A stretch of 64,000 nucleotides of DNA from CAYSCW01 sp964449165 (lineage in GTDB: Bacteria > Acidobacteriota > Aminicenantia > Aminicenantales > Aminicenantaceae). The position numbers and the translations under genes are program-made. The stretch is taken from assembly GCA_964449165.1 (NCBI GenBank), contig CAYVAT010000013.1:1-64000 (forward strand), in the 5' to 3' direction. Below the pieces are notes generated by a model. It saw nothing but the letters and a program-made list of their open reading frames with translations. It had not been told where the DNA came from and ran no database searches. Shown here piece after piece: positions 1 through 8,761 of this stretch (its first letter is position 1; every line of letters starts with the position of its first letter).

Positions 1-2391
1 TATATCAGGGGGGAATATCCGCTTGCCATGAAGAGGTTGGAGATTGCTATTGACCAGGCAAAAGAATATGGAATTATTGGTGAAAATATATTCGATACGG
101 ATTTTAGTTTTGATATTCATATTATGCAGGGAGCTGGAGCATTTGTCTGCGGTGAAGAGACTTCCCTTCTCGCTTCTATAGAAGGTCGCCCCCCAGAGCC
201 AAGACAGAGACCCCCATATCCGGCTGAGTCTGGACTGTGGGGAAAACCAACCAATATAAATAATGTTGAAACCTGGGCGACTGTTCCAGTTATTATTGAT
301 AGAGGAGCAGAGTGGTTTTCGAGTATAGGCACTGAAACGAGCAAAGGGACGAAAGTATTTTCTCTTGTCGGTAAGATTAATAATACAGGTTTGGTTGAGG
401 TCCCGATGGGAATTACTCTAAAAGAGATTATTTATGATATTGGAGGCGGGATTCCCAAGGGAAAAAAATTTAAGGCAGTTCAGACCGGTGGACCATCAGG
501 AGGCTGTATCCCTGCAAGTCTGATTGATTTGCCAGTGGATTATGAAAAGTTGACTGAAGCCGGTTCCATAATGGGTTCCGGTGGAATGATTGTGATGGAT
601 GAAGATACGTGTGTAGTGGATGTAGCGAAATATTTTATCGAGTTTACAAATGATGAATCCTGCGGAAAATGTTCATCCTGTAGAGAAGGCTCATCCCAAC
701 TCCTTGAAATACTAAAAAAAATAACCAGGGGAGAAGGTGAAGAACAAGATCTTCAGACTTTGGAGGACCTCAGCCATGTGATAAAAGATACCTCAATGTG
801 TGGATTGGGTCAGACGCTGCCGAACCCGGTATTAAGCACATTGAAATATTTCATAAATGAATATATAGAACATATTAAATATAAAAGATGTTCTGCTTTA
901 GTATGTAAAGGTATAATTTCATCCGCCTGTCAGCATATATGTCCATTATCGCAGGATGTGCCCAGTTATATAGGGCTCATTGCTCAGGGAAAATTTGATG
1001 AAGCGATTAAAGTCGTAAGAAAAGAGAACCCATTACCCCTTATTTGCGGACGTGTATGTCATGCTCCTTGTGAAGAAAAGTGTGTAGCAGGGGAATGGGG
1101 TGATTCCATAGCAATTAGATCGCTGAAACGTTTCCTCGCAGATTATGAGATGAAGAATGGGGTTATCATTGAAGAAAAACCGAAAAGTGAGAGAGCGGAG
1201 AAGATTGCTGTGGTCGGTTCCGGTCCTGGAGGATTGACTTGTGCACATTACCTCGCCTTGGAGGGATATAAAGTTACTGTTTTTGAGAGTCAGGAAGTAC
1301 CTGGAGGCATGCTTGCGTTAGGCATCCCGGAATTCAGATTACCCAAGGGTGTATTGAAATATGAAATAGGCAGGATACGAAAATTAGGGGTTGAAATTAA
1401 AACAAATACTACGATTGGGAAAGATATTCCGCTTGATAAGCTGAAAGAAGATTATAAGGCAATCTTCATTGCTGTCGGTGCCCACAAGGGTTTGAAGATG
1501 AAAGTCCCAGGTGAAGATTCTAAAGGAGTAATCGATGCGGTGGAATTCCTGAGGGATGTTAACCTGGGTCGCGAAGTAAAAATTGGGGATAAGGTTATAG
1601 TTATTGGTGGTGGAAATTCAGCCATAGATGCGGCTCGAGTAGTAAAACGAATGGGAAAGGACACGGAGATTTTATACCGAAGGACAAGAGCAGAGATGCC
1701 CGCTATTAAGAGTGAAATCGAAGAAGCCATCATAGAGGGCATTGATATACAATTTCTCGCAGCTCCAGTTAAAGTTCTATCGAGCAATGGAAAAATGGAG
1801 GCTATAGAGGCTATCAGGATGGAACTAGGAGATGTAGATGCGAGCGGTAGAAGGCGCCCTGTTCCGATTGAGGGATCTGAATTTAAAATCAATGTGGATA
1901 CTCTGATCCTGGCCATAAGTCAGGAACCAGATGTGTCTTTATTGAATGGAAATGGATTGAATATTTCTAAGTGGAACACAATTGAAGTCGATCCTGAGAC
2001 TCTTCATACAAATATCGAGGGAGTATTTGCAGGTGGCGATGTGGTGACCGGCCCGAATACAGTAACCGAAGCCATGGCTCACGGAAAAGTTGGAGCTCAA
2101 ATGATAGATAAATATATACGGGGAGATAAGCTGGAAAGAAAATACAAGGTGACTCGTCCGGCAGTCCGCGTTGAAGCCCTTGAGGTTGCAGAAGAAGAAA
2201 TCAAAGAGCTCAAAAAACCTAAAATGCCATCGATGCCTATTGCTGAAAGGGTTAAGAGTTTCAAAGAAGTTGAATTGGGATTCACAGAAGCGGATGCGAT
2301 TACTGAAGCGAAGCGTTGTCTCCGGTGTGATCTAGAAAGAGAAGAAGATAAAGCAGCAGAGAAAAAGAAGAATAACGAAGGGAAAAAATAA
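1..2391 (+). CDS. NuoF-GltD fusion: NAD(P)H-linked flavin/Fe-S oxidoreductase (5' end outside window)
   Basis: The frame is open from base 1, and the residues before the first ATG at 28 continue NuoF homology, so the gene starts upstream of the window. About residues 1-290 are a NuoF/HydB-type FMN and NADH module with the N3-type [4Fe-4S] ligands C221, C224, C227 and C267 (numbered from base 1). About residues 300-797 are a GltD/NfnB-like module: a Cys-rich [4Fe-4S] region starting near C310 and C314, a FAD Rossmann motif (GSGPGG) near 405 and a second dinucleotide motif (GGGNSA) near 535. Known family behaviour: NuoF transfers hydride from NADH, and GltD-type modules bind FAD and NADPH. I infer that it is the pyridine-nucleotide entry or exit point of the Hdr-type complex encoded downstream. 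The stop overlaps the next start codon (TAATG). An upstream nuoE-like partner would be expected but lies outside the window. Confidence 0.93.
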   Translation, partial: YIRGEYPLAMKRLEIAIDQAKEYGIIGENIFDTDFSFDIHIMQGAGAFVCGEETSLLASIEGRPPEPRQRPPYPAESGLWGKPTNINNVETWATVPVIIDRGAEWFSSIGTETSKGTKVFSLVGKINNTGLVEVPMGITLKEIIYDIGGGIPKGKKFKAVQTGGPSGGCIPASLIDLPVDYEKLTEAGSIMGSGGMIVMDEDTCVVDVAKYFIEFTNDESCGKCSSCREGSSQLLEILKKITRGEGEEQDLQTLEDLSHVIKDTSMCGLGQTLPNPVLSTLKYFINEYIEHIKYKRCSALVCKGIISSACQHICPLSQDVPSYIGLIAQGKFDEAIKVVRKENPLPLICGRVCHAPCEEKCVAGEWGDSIAIRSLKRFLADYEMKNGVIIEEKPKSERAEKIAVVGSGPGGLTCAHYLALEGYKVTVFESQEVPGGMLALGIPEFRLPKGVLKYEIGRIRKLGVEIKTNTTIGKDIPLDKLKEDYKAIFIAVGAHKGLKMKVPGEDSKGVIDAVEFLRDVNLGREVKIGDKVIVIGGGNSAIDAARVVKRMGKDTEILYRRTRAEMPAIKSEIEEAIIEGIDIQFLAAPVKVLSSNGKMEAIEAIRMELGDVDASGRRRPVPIEGSEFKINVDTLILAISQEPDVSLLNGNGLNISKWNTIEVDPETLHTNIEGVFAGGDVVTGPNTVTEAMAHGKVGAQMIDKYIRGDKLERKYKVTRPAVRVEALEVAEEEIKELKKPKMPSMPIAERVKSFKEVELGFTEADAITEAKRCLRCDLEREEDKAAEKKKNNEGKK

Positions 2392-2495
2392 TGCTTCTTG
2401 AGATTGAAATTTTGGCATCTGATGACAAGAAGATACCAGGAATTGTAAACATAGAGAATTGTATTGAATGTGTTATAAGCGGAGGCTTGGCGTGA
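2391..2495 (+). CDS. 34-codon ORF between the NuoF-GltD and HdrA-fusion genes
   Basis: This small frame begins with ATG overlapping the upstream stop (TAATG) and ends in TGA overlapping the GTG start of the next gene (GTGA). It therefore fills the gap between two co-transcribed genes exactly, as translationally coupled genes do. The product is short and acidic, with one Cys pair (motif ENCIECV). I do not recognise a family. It may be a real micro-subunit, a remnant of a longer iron-sulfur protein, or merely a coupling leader that keeps ribosomes on the message. Confidence 0.45.
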   Translation: MLLEIEILASDDKKIPGIVNIENCIECVISGGLA

Positions 2496-5400
2496 TAGAG
2501 CTGACAATAGATGGTAAGAAGAGTGAATTTCCTGAGGGTAAAACACTATTAGAATGTATTAAGAGTACTGGAATAAAGATACCGACTCTCTGTTATCATA
2601 AAGCTTTAACTCCATATGGAGCATGCAGATTATGTGTTGTAGAAGTGACTCAAGGCAACAGAACGGCAATTCAGGCTTCATGCACTTATCCGGCTATCAA
2701 TGGTTTAATAGTGAACACCCATACTGAAAGAATAATAAAATCGAGAAAAATTATAGTTGAGCTATTATTAGCGAGATGCCCCGATTCAAAGGAGATACAG
2801 AAAATAGCAGAAGAATTGGGTGTAAAGGAAACACGGTTTAAGAAAAAAAATGAGGATTGTTTTCTTTGTGGCTTATGCGTGAGGATGTGTAATGAAAGGA
2901 TGGGTATCAGTGCAATCAATTTCGTTAATCGCGGTCCCCATAAGAAAGTAAGCCCGCCATTTGACGTGGTTTCTGATGTATGCCAGACATGTGGCGCCTG
3001 TGCTTTTATTTGTCCAACAGAAAGGATTAAACTCGAGGAAATCAGCAAGAATAAAGAAGTCCCCATATTGGATGAGTACAATGAAAGATTAATTAAAAGA
3101 TCAGCTGCTTATATCCCATATCCTCAGGCTGTTCCTAATAAAGCTGTAATTGATGAGAGATATTGCGTACATATGCTTAAGGATGAATGTGGAGTCTGCA
3201 AAGAGTTTTGTGAAGCAGATGCAATTGATTATGAACAAAAAGAAAAGAAGAGTGAATTAAACGTCGGTGCAGTAGTTGTATCCCCAGGATTTGATATATT
3301 TGACGCAAAAATCAAGGAAGAATATGGATATGGATTATATCCAAATGTTGTTACGTCGCTTGAATTTGAAAGAATCTTATCTTCTACAGGGCCGTATCTC
3401 GGCAAAGTCTTAAGACCCAGTGATGGGACAAAGCCAAAAAGGATAGGATTTATTCAATGTGTCGGCTCGCGTGACATAGATCGGGATTATTGTTCCTCTG
3501 TATGCTGTATGTATGCGACAAAGGAAGCTATCATCGCTAAAGAGCATGCGGGTGAAGATTTAGAATGTGATATATTTTTTATGGACATGCGCGCATTCGG
3601 TAAAGGATTTGATGCGTATTATCAAAGGGCAAAGGAACTTGGAGTAGATTATATCCGATGTCGTCCAGCTGCTGTGAAAGAAATTTCTCAAACAAAAAAT
3701 CTTATAATTGAGTATCTGATTGAAGATGATAAGAAAGTTTCTCGTGAATATGACATGGTTGTTCTATCTGTCGGTATAGTACCTCCAAAATCTGTAAAGG
3801 AAATTTCTGAAAAATTTGGCATCGAATTGAATGAATTTAACTTCTGTAAGACAGATCCATTTAGACCTGTTGAATCGACACGGGAGGGAATTTATACGTC
3901 AGGGCCTTTCACAGAGCCTAAAGATATACCTGAGACCATAATGCAAGCATCCGGAGCCTCATCAAAAGTTTTATCCCTTTTAAAAGACGTTAAAGGCAAC
4001 TTAATAACCCCAAAGGAATATCCGCCAGAAATAGATGTAGAAGGGCAGGAGCCAAGAATCGGAGTATTTATATGCCATTGCGGGACAAATATAGGCGGAG
4101 TGGTAAATGTTCCAAGAGTCGTTGAATTTGCAAAAACACTTCCTAATGTTGTTTATGCAGAAGATAATTTATTTACCTGTTCAAATGATACTCAAAAAAA
4201 AATAAAAGAGAAAATAAAAGAACATAAGTTAAATCGTGTAGTCGTTGCTTCTTGTACGCCAAGGACTCACGAACCTCTATTCAGACATACAGTCCGGGAG
4301 GCGGGACTAAACCCATATCTTTTTGAAATGGCGAATATCAGGGATCAATGCTCATGGATTCATATGCATGAACCTGAAAAAGCCACAGAGAAATCCAAAG
4401 ACCTGGTGAGAATGACCGTAGCTAAATCAAGATTATTAGCACCTCTTCAAAAAATATCAGTACCAATAATAAAATCAGCGCTTGTTATCGGTGGCGGACT
4501 TTCTGGGATGACGTCTGCGCTTGAACTGGCAAGTCAAGGGTTTGATGTATATTTAGTGGAAAAAGAAAAAGAGCTGGGTGGAAATCTGAGACGTCTTCAC
4601 TACTTAGTAACCGGAGAAAATCCGCAAGATGAGTTAAAAAAGCTTATTGAAAATGTAAAAAAGAATAAGAAAATCCATTTATATACAGAAGCCAGAATAG
4701 AAAAATTTGAAGGTTCAATCGGAAATTTTAAAACAACTATTTCTTCAAAAGGAAAGTCAATAGAGCTTGGCCATGGTGTAGTGGTTGTTGCAACCGGTGC
4801 ACAAGAATATAAACCGAAAGAGTATTTATATGGTCAGCATGAAAGGGTTTTAACCCAACTCGAACTTGAAGAGCGCCTAAGCACAAACGGCGAGTGGTCA
4901 GCTCCAGATAAAAATCAAATGCCCAGGACCATTGTAATGATTCAATGCGTTGGCTCACGGGATGATGAAAGGCCTTATTGCTCAAGGGTTTGTTGTACAG
5001 AAGCTGTGAAGAACGCCTTAAAAATAAAAGAACTTTCACCTGAAGCATATATATATATATTGTACCGAGATATAAGAACTTATGGATTTAACGAAAGCTT
5101 CTATACAGAAGCAAGGCGAAAGAACGTTGTATTCGTAAGGTATGATGAAGACCGGAAACCAGAAGTTTCAAAAAACGGAAACGGATTGCGGGTGGAAGTC
5201 TTTGACCAGACTTTAAGGATGCCGATTGAGATATCTGCGGATTTAGTCGTGTTGTCAGCAGGAATAGTTCCAAATGATGACAGCGAAACAATTTCTCAAT
5301 TTTTAAAAGTTCCTTTAAACACCGATGGATTTTTCCTTGAGGCACACATGAAGCTGAGACCGGTTGACTTTTCCACTGACGGTGTGTTTCTTGCGGGGAT

Positions 5401-5758
5401 AGCCCACAGCCCGAAGACGGTTTCAGAAAGCATTGCCCAGGCAGAGGCTGCCGCCTGCCGTGCAGCAGCAATTTTAAGCAAGGACGAGTATGAAACCGAG
5501 GCCACGATTTCCTCGGTGAATGAAGAACTCTGTACCGGGTGCGGTACATGTGTCGAGGTATGCGAATTTGACACTCTTGAACTTGTCGAAACACCTGAGG
5601 GCGAGATGGTATGCAGAGTGAATCAAGCGCTCTGCAAAGGCTGCGGCTGCTGCGCAGCGGCGTGCCCGAGCGGGGCGATCGAACAGAATGGCTTCAGGAG
5701 AGACCAGATCCTTTCAGCGGTTGATGCAGCAACAGCCTGGGGAGAAGAAAGTGGCTAA
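2492..5758 (+). CDS. Giant fusion: NuoG-like ferredoxin domain plus two HdrA modules
   Basis: I chose GTG 2492 because GGAGG lies 6 bases before it; the ATG at 2468 has no ribosome site. The 1088-residue product starts with a [2Fe-2S] ferredoxin domain (C34, C45, C48, C64) and two [4Fe-4S] motifs (C123-C133 and C164-C174). The His-Cys3 cluster of NuoG is not present. Next comes a partial HdrA module lacking the N-terminal Rossmann half. It is followed by a complete HdrA: an N-terminal domain near 525, a FAD motif GGGLSG near 665, and C-terminal ferredoxin motifs starting at C1014 and C1048. HdrA carries the bifurcating flavin in heterodisulfide-reductase complexes. I infer that this subunit wires the NuoF-GltD protein to MvhD. 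Base composition changes sharply near 5390, inside the gene. Confidence 0.9.
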   Translation: MIELTIDGKKSEFPEGKTLLECIKSTGIKIPTLCYHKALTPYGACRLCVVEVTQGNRTAIQASCTYPAINGLIVNTHTERIIKSRKIIVELLLARCPDSKEIQKIAEELGVKETRFKKKNEDCFLCGLCVRMCNERMGISAINFVNRGPHKKVSPPFDVVSDVCQTCGACAFICPTERIKLEEISKNKEVPILDEYNERLIKRSAAYIPYPQAVPNKAVIDERYCVHMLKDECGVCKEFCEADAIDYEQKEKKSELNVGAVVVSPGFDIFDAKIKEEYGYGLYPNVVTSLEFERILSSTGPYLGKVLRPSDGTKPKRIGFIQCVGSRDIDRDYCSSVCCMYATKEAIIAKEHAGEDLECDIFFMDMRAFGKGFDAYYQRAKELGVDYIRCRPAAVKEISQTKNLIIEYLIEDDKKVSREYDMVVLSVGIVPPKSVKEISEKFGIELNEFNFCKTDPFRPVESTREGIYTSGPFTEPKDIPETIMQASGASSKVLSLLKDVKGNLITPKEYPPEIDVEGQEPRIGVFICHCGTNIGGVVNVPRVVEFAKTLPNVVYAEDNLFTCSNDTQKKIKEKIKEHKLNRVVVASCTPRTHEPLFRHTVREAGLNPYLFEMANIRDQCSWIHMHEPEKATEKSKDLVRMTVAKSRLLAPLQKISVPIIKSALVIGGGLSGMTSALELASQGFDVYLVEKEKELGGNLRRLHYLVTGENPQDELKKLIENVKKNKKIHLYTEARIEKFEGSIGNFKTTISSKGKSIELGHGVVVVATGAQEYKPKEYLYGQHERVLTQLELEERLSTNGEWSAPDKNQMPRTIVMIQCVGSRDDERPYCSRVCCTEAVKNALKIKELSPEAYIYILYRDIRTYGFNESFYTEARRKNVVFVRYDEDRKPEVSKNGNGLRVEVFDQTLRMPIEISADLVVLSAGIVPNDDSETISQFLKVPLNTDGFFLEAHMKLRPVDFSTDGVFLAGIAHSPKTVSESIAQAEAAACRAAAILSKDEYETEATISSVNEELCTGCGTCVEVCEFDTLELVETPEGEMVCRVNQALCKGCGCCAAACPSGAIEQNGFRRDQILSAVDAATAWGEESG

Positions 5759-6176
5759 GGAATTCGAACCCAGAATAGTGGCATTTCTTTGCAACTGGTG
5801 CTCGTATGCTGGTGCAGATCTGGCTGGCGTCAGCAGGCTGCAGATGCCTCCCACATTCAGGGTTATCCGTGTGATGTGTTCGAGCCGCGTCGACCCGATG
5901 TTCGTGGTCAAAGCGTTTCTCGAAGGCGCTGACGGCGTGATCATGGCCGGATGCCTCCCGGGAGATTGTCACTACTTAAAGGGAAATTACTATGCGCGTC
6001 GAAGATTTGCGGTTTTGAAAAAGACCTTTGAGAGTCTCGGATTGGAGCCTGAGCGTCTCCGGCTTTCGTGGGTTTCGGCCTCTGATGGACCGCGTTATGC
6101 GGAGGTCGTAAAAGAGTTCACAGAGGAAATACGAAAATTAGGACCTAGCCCGGCTCGTAGGGAAGTGTTTATCTAA
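5751..6176 (+). CDS. mvhD: MvhD-type [2Fe-2S] electron-transfer subunit, copy 1
   Basis: GTG 5751 is preferred: it follows GGAGAAGAAA and gives an 8-base overlap with the upstream gene, and the product then starts like other MvhD proteins. The 141-residue protein has the family cysteines in CNWCSYAGAD, MCSSRVDP and GCLPGDCHY. In methanogens MvhD passes electrons from the hydrogenase to HdrA. Here its partner is most likely the HdrA fusion just upstream. It is about 70% identical by eye to the second MvhD at 7013-7432. It has Leu where the usual GCHxGDCHY motif has His, a small departure from the family pattern. Confidence 0.92.
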   Translation: MAKEFEPRIVAFLCNWCSYAGADLAGVSRLQMPPTFRVIRVMCSSRVDPMFVVKAFLEGADGVIMAGCLPGDCHYLKGNYYARRRFAVLKKTFESLGLEPERLRLSWVSASDGPRYAEVVKEFTEEIRKLGPSPARREVFI

Positions 6177-6278
6177 AGAAGACAGTATGTTAGGTCGAAA
6201 AAAGTAGTTCACAGGTTAAAGCAATAAAATTGGATATCGTGCCCATATTATTAAAAATTAAATAAGGAGAGAGAAAAG

Positions 6279-6635
6279 ATGGCAAAGATGGCAATTACAT
6301 GCAATGGTTCGGCCGCACCGAATGTTTATCCGACCTTCATTCTCGGATCTTCAGCAGTGGCATCGGGTGATGAGGTAATCCTGTTCTTTACCCCGGGCGG
6401 AGCACCAGCCCTGGTGAAAGGCGAAATGGAGAAGATGCAGGACATAAAAGGGTACCCGAATTTGATTGAGCTGTACAATGGTATGGTCGAACTTGGGGCC
6501 AAAATCTACGCTTGCGAAATTTGCCTTGAGGCAAAGGATTTGAAGAAGGAAGACTTCAGGGAGGGAGTTGAGATCGTTGGGGCTACATCGTTTGTTAACG
6601 AGATTAAGGACGCGACAATTACGTTCTCGTTCTAG
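6279..6635 (+). CDS. DsrE-family sulfur-carrier/transferase-like protein
   Basis: The product has 118 residues and starts at an ATG behind AGGAGAG. The fold signature is that of the DsrE/DsrF/TusD superfamily: an N-terminal strand, a glycine-rich segment and a conserved Cys region (motif YACEIC) near residue 78. Family members accept persulfide sulfur from TusA-type proteins. Its position directly before a TusA-like gene and between two mvhD genes argues for a sulfur-relay role tied to the Hdr-type complex. That link is inferred from context. No membrane segment is visible, so it is probably cytoplasmic. Confidence 0.85.
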   Translation: MAKMAITCNGSAAPNVYPTFILGSSAVASGDEVILFFTPGGAPALVKGEMEKMQDIKGYPNLIELYNGMVELGAKIYACEICLEAKDLKKEDFREGVEIVGATSFVNEIKDATITFSF

Positions 6636-6670
6636 AGATCGATATAGGAAAATAAAAGGAGGAAGGAATA

Positions 6671-6892
6671 ATGGCTAATTATACGTTGGATACCCTAGGA
6701 CTTAAATGCCCACAGCCGGTTCTGAAGGTGGCTGTGAAGGCAAAGGAATTGCAGCCGGGAGACATGTTGGAGGTTATAGCCGACTGTGAGTCTTTTCCTA
6801 AAGATATTGAGGCATGGTGCCAGAAGACAGGAAAGACGCTGCTTTTCTGTAATACAGAAGGTGGTAAACATACAGCACAGATTCAATTCTAG
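6671..6892 (+). CDS. tusA: TusA-like sulfurtransferase
   Basis: This 73-residue protein has the hallmark CPxP motif (LKCPQPVLK) near residue 13, whose Cys carries the persulfide in TusA/SirA proteins. A strong GGAGGAAGG site precedes the ATG. It lies 35 bases behind the DsrE-like gene, and the same pairing occurs in sulfur-oxidation (sHdr) and dsr loci. Since neither sHdr nor dsr catalytic genes are visible here, its substrate is open: it could feed sulfur to, or accept it from, the HdrA/MvhD complex, or serve general thiolation. The symbol reflects the family, not proven orthology. Confidence 0.88.
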   Translation: MANYTLDTLGLKCPQPVLKVAVKAKELQPGDMLEVIADCESFPKDIEAWCQKTGKTLLFCNTEGGKHTAQIQF

Positions 6893-7012
6893 TTTTCAGT
6901 GATTGATAGTTAGTAGCTAACAGGGATCGGATTCAGCCTTCCTGTCGGCTATTTCTATCAGCTTGTCGGAGTGGAGGCTGCATTGCCGGAGGAACAAGAA
7001 AAGGAAGAAAAG

Positions 7013-7432
7013 ATGAGCGAGGAATTTGAGCCGCGTATAGTTGCTTTTTTATGCAACTGGTGTTCGTATGCCGGTGCGGATGTGGCGGGTTCGAGCAAAC
7101 TAGAGATGCCGCCTACCATAACACCCGTGAAGGTAATGTGTTCGAGCCGGGTTGATCCGGTAATGGTGATCACAGCTTTTCTGCGCGGGGCCGACGGTGT
7201 GCTGATTGCCGGATGTCATCCGGGAGATTGTCACTACGACAAAGGCAATTATTACGCGCGCAGGCGATTTGCGGTTTTAAGAGAAATTTTCAATACGCTT
7301 AGACTTGAAGGGGAGCGGTTGAGGCTTTCCTGGGTCTCCGCGTCGGAAGGACCGCGATACGCAGAGGTAGTGCGGGAGTTTTCCGAAAAGATCAAGCAGT
7401 TGGGCCCGAACCCTGTAAAACAGAAGACATAA
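7013..7432 (+). CDS. mvhD: MvhD-type [2Fe-2S] electron-transfer subunit, copy 2
   Basis: ATG 7013 follows AAGGAAGAAAAG and gives a 139-residue protein aligning end to end with the first MvhD. A longer in-frame start at 6971 adds an acidic stretch resembling the end of an HdrA protein, so I treat it as remnant. It keeps the canonical GCHPGDCHY and the other MvhD cysteines. It sits before the QmoA-like and QmoB-like HdrA genes, so each HdrA assembly in this operon has its own MvhD. The intervening dsrE-tusA pair is bracketed by the two near-identical mvhD copies. Confidence 0.92.
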   Translation: MSEEFEPRIVAFLCNWCSYAGADVAGSSKLEMPPTITPVKVMCSSRVDPVMVITAFLRGADGVLIAGCHPGDCHYDKGNYYARRRFAVLREIFNTLRLEGERLRLSWVSASEGPRYAEVVREFSEKIKQLGPNPVKQKT

Positions 7433-7459
7433 AACACCTTCAGGTGCTGGAGAAAGACT

Positions 7460-8746
7460 ATGACTAAAAAACAGCAAGAGGCCAAGGATCAGGTTCTTGT
7501 GATCGGTGCGGGAATGGCCGGGATCGAGGCCAGCCTTACACTGGCCTCTGCCGACAAGAAGGTCTACCTCGTGGAGAAGGAACCGCTGTTCGGCGGAAAG
7601 GTTATCAAGTTCGAAGAAGTCTTTGCCAACATGGAATGCTCCACATGTATGGCAGCGCCGAAACAGCAAGAAGTGCTTCAGAATGAGAAGATCGAGTTGC
7701 TTACGCTCAGCAAGGTAAAAGAAGTTAAAGGAGAAGCGGGTAATTTTACTGTAAAGATTGAAAAAAAGGCAAGATACGTGAGCCTCGAGGACTGCATAGG
7801 CTGTAACGAGTGTTTTGAACCCTGCCCGGTAAGTCTGCCCAATGAGTTCGAGGAGAACCTGGGTGAGAGAAAGGCTATATATATCCCCTGTCCCGGCGCG
7901 CTACCGAATGCCCCGTCGATAGATACAGATAATTGCGTGAGATTCACGAAGGGAGAAGATTGCCAGTTGTGCAAGGAAGCCTGCATGTTTGAGGCAATCG
8001 ATTTCGACCAGAAAGATGAAGAAGTGGAACTCAATGTTGGGGCCATAATTGTAGCTACAGGATTTGACCTTATGGATTCCGAGCAGATTTCTGACTGGGG
8101 TTACAATGGCGAAGCGAACGTGTATACCGCACTTGAGATGGAAAGGTTGTATGCGTCGAACGGGCCAACTGCGGGAAAAATCATTTTAAGAAACAATAAA
8201 GAACCGGCATCCGCGGCAATGATTCACTGTGTGGGACGCGAAAAAGCGGGTTACTGTTCTGGCGTATGCTGTATGTACAGTTTCAAGTTTATTCATTACT
8301 TGAAAGACAAACTGCCGGAAATAAAACTGTATGATGTCTACAGCGACTTTTGTATGCCAGGCAAGAGCTATCAGCCATTTTTCGAGCATTTGAAAGATAA
8401 AACAGAGTCGGTTCGGTTCCAAGATCTGAAAATCGTGCATCAGAACGGTAAAGTACGGATCAAATATAAATCCTTGGCAGGCAAGGAGGAAAAACTGGAT
8501 GTAGATATGGTGATTCTTGCACCCGCTATCGTGCCCGCCAAGGGGGCATCGGAATTGGCCAAGAAACTGGGCATTGAACAAACTGAGAGCGGATTTTTTG
8601 GTTTTCAATCGAGTGACCGTTCACCGGAGGAGAGCGGCCGTGAGGGGATTTATCTTGCGGGGTGTGTTCTCGGGCCCGAAGACATTGGCAGAGCAATTGC
8701 CCAGGCCGAGGCAGCGGCAGGGAAAGTACTTGCATTGCTTAGTTGA
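7460..8746 (+). CDS. QmoA-like short HdrA flavoprotein
   Basis: The 428-residue protein starts directly with the FAD Rossmann fold (GAGMAG near residue 14). It keeps the CxxC pair near the flavin (ECSTCMAAP) and an internal ferredoxin insertion (CIGCNECFEPCP, then CQLCKEAC). It lacks the HdrA N-terminal domain and the C-terminal pair of ferredoxin motifs, so it resembles QmoA more than full HdrA. The next gene supplies the missing parts but lacks the internal ferredoxin. I infer that the two form one heteromeric HdrA-type unit served by the MvhD just upstream. Cytoplasmic; no membrane segments. Confidence 0.88.
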   Translation: MTKKQQEAKDQVLVIGAGMAGIEASLTLASADKKVYLVEKEPLFGGKVIKFEEVFANMECSTCMAAPKQQEVLQNEKIELLTLSKVKEVKGEAGNFTVKIEKKARYVSLEDCIGCNECFEPCPVSLPNEFEENLGERKAIYIPCPGALPNAPSIDTDNCVRFTKGEDCQLCKEACMFEAIDFDQKDEEVELNVGAIIVATGFDLMDSEQISDWGYNGEANVYTALEMERLYASNGPTAGKIILRNNKEPASAAMIHCVGREKAGYCSGVCCMYSFKFIHYLKDKLPEIKLYDVYSDFCMPGKSYQPFFEHLKDKTESVRFQDLKIVHQNGKVRIKYKSLAGKEEKLDVDMVILAPAIVPAKGASELAKKLGIEQTESGFFGFQSSDRSPEESGREGIYLAGCVLGPEDIGRAIAQAEAAAGKVLALLS

Positions 8747-8761
8747 GCGAAGAGGAGTGTA

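Noticed and set aside
2468..2491. ATG start at 2468 for the HdrA fusion
   Set aside because: No ribosome site before it, while GGAGG lies correctly before GTG 2492, and the upstream small ORF ends there.
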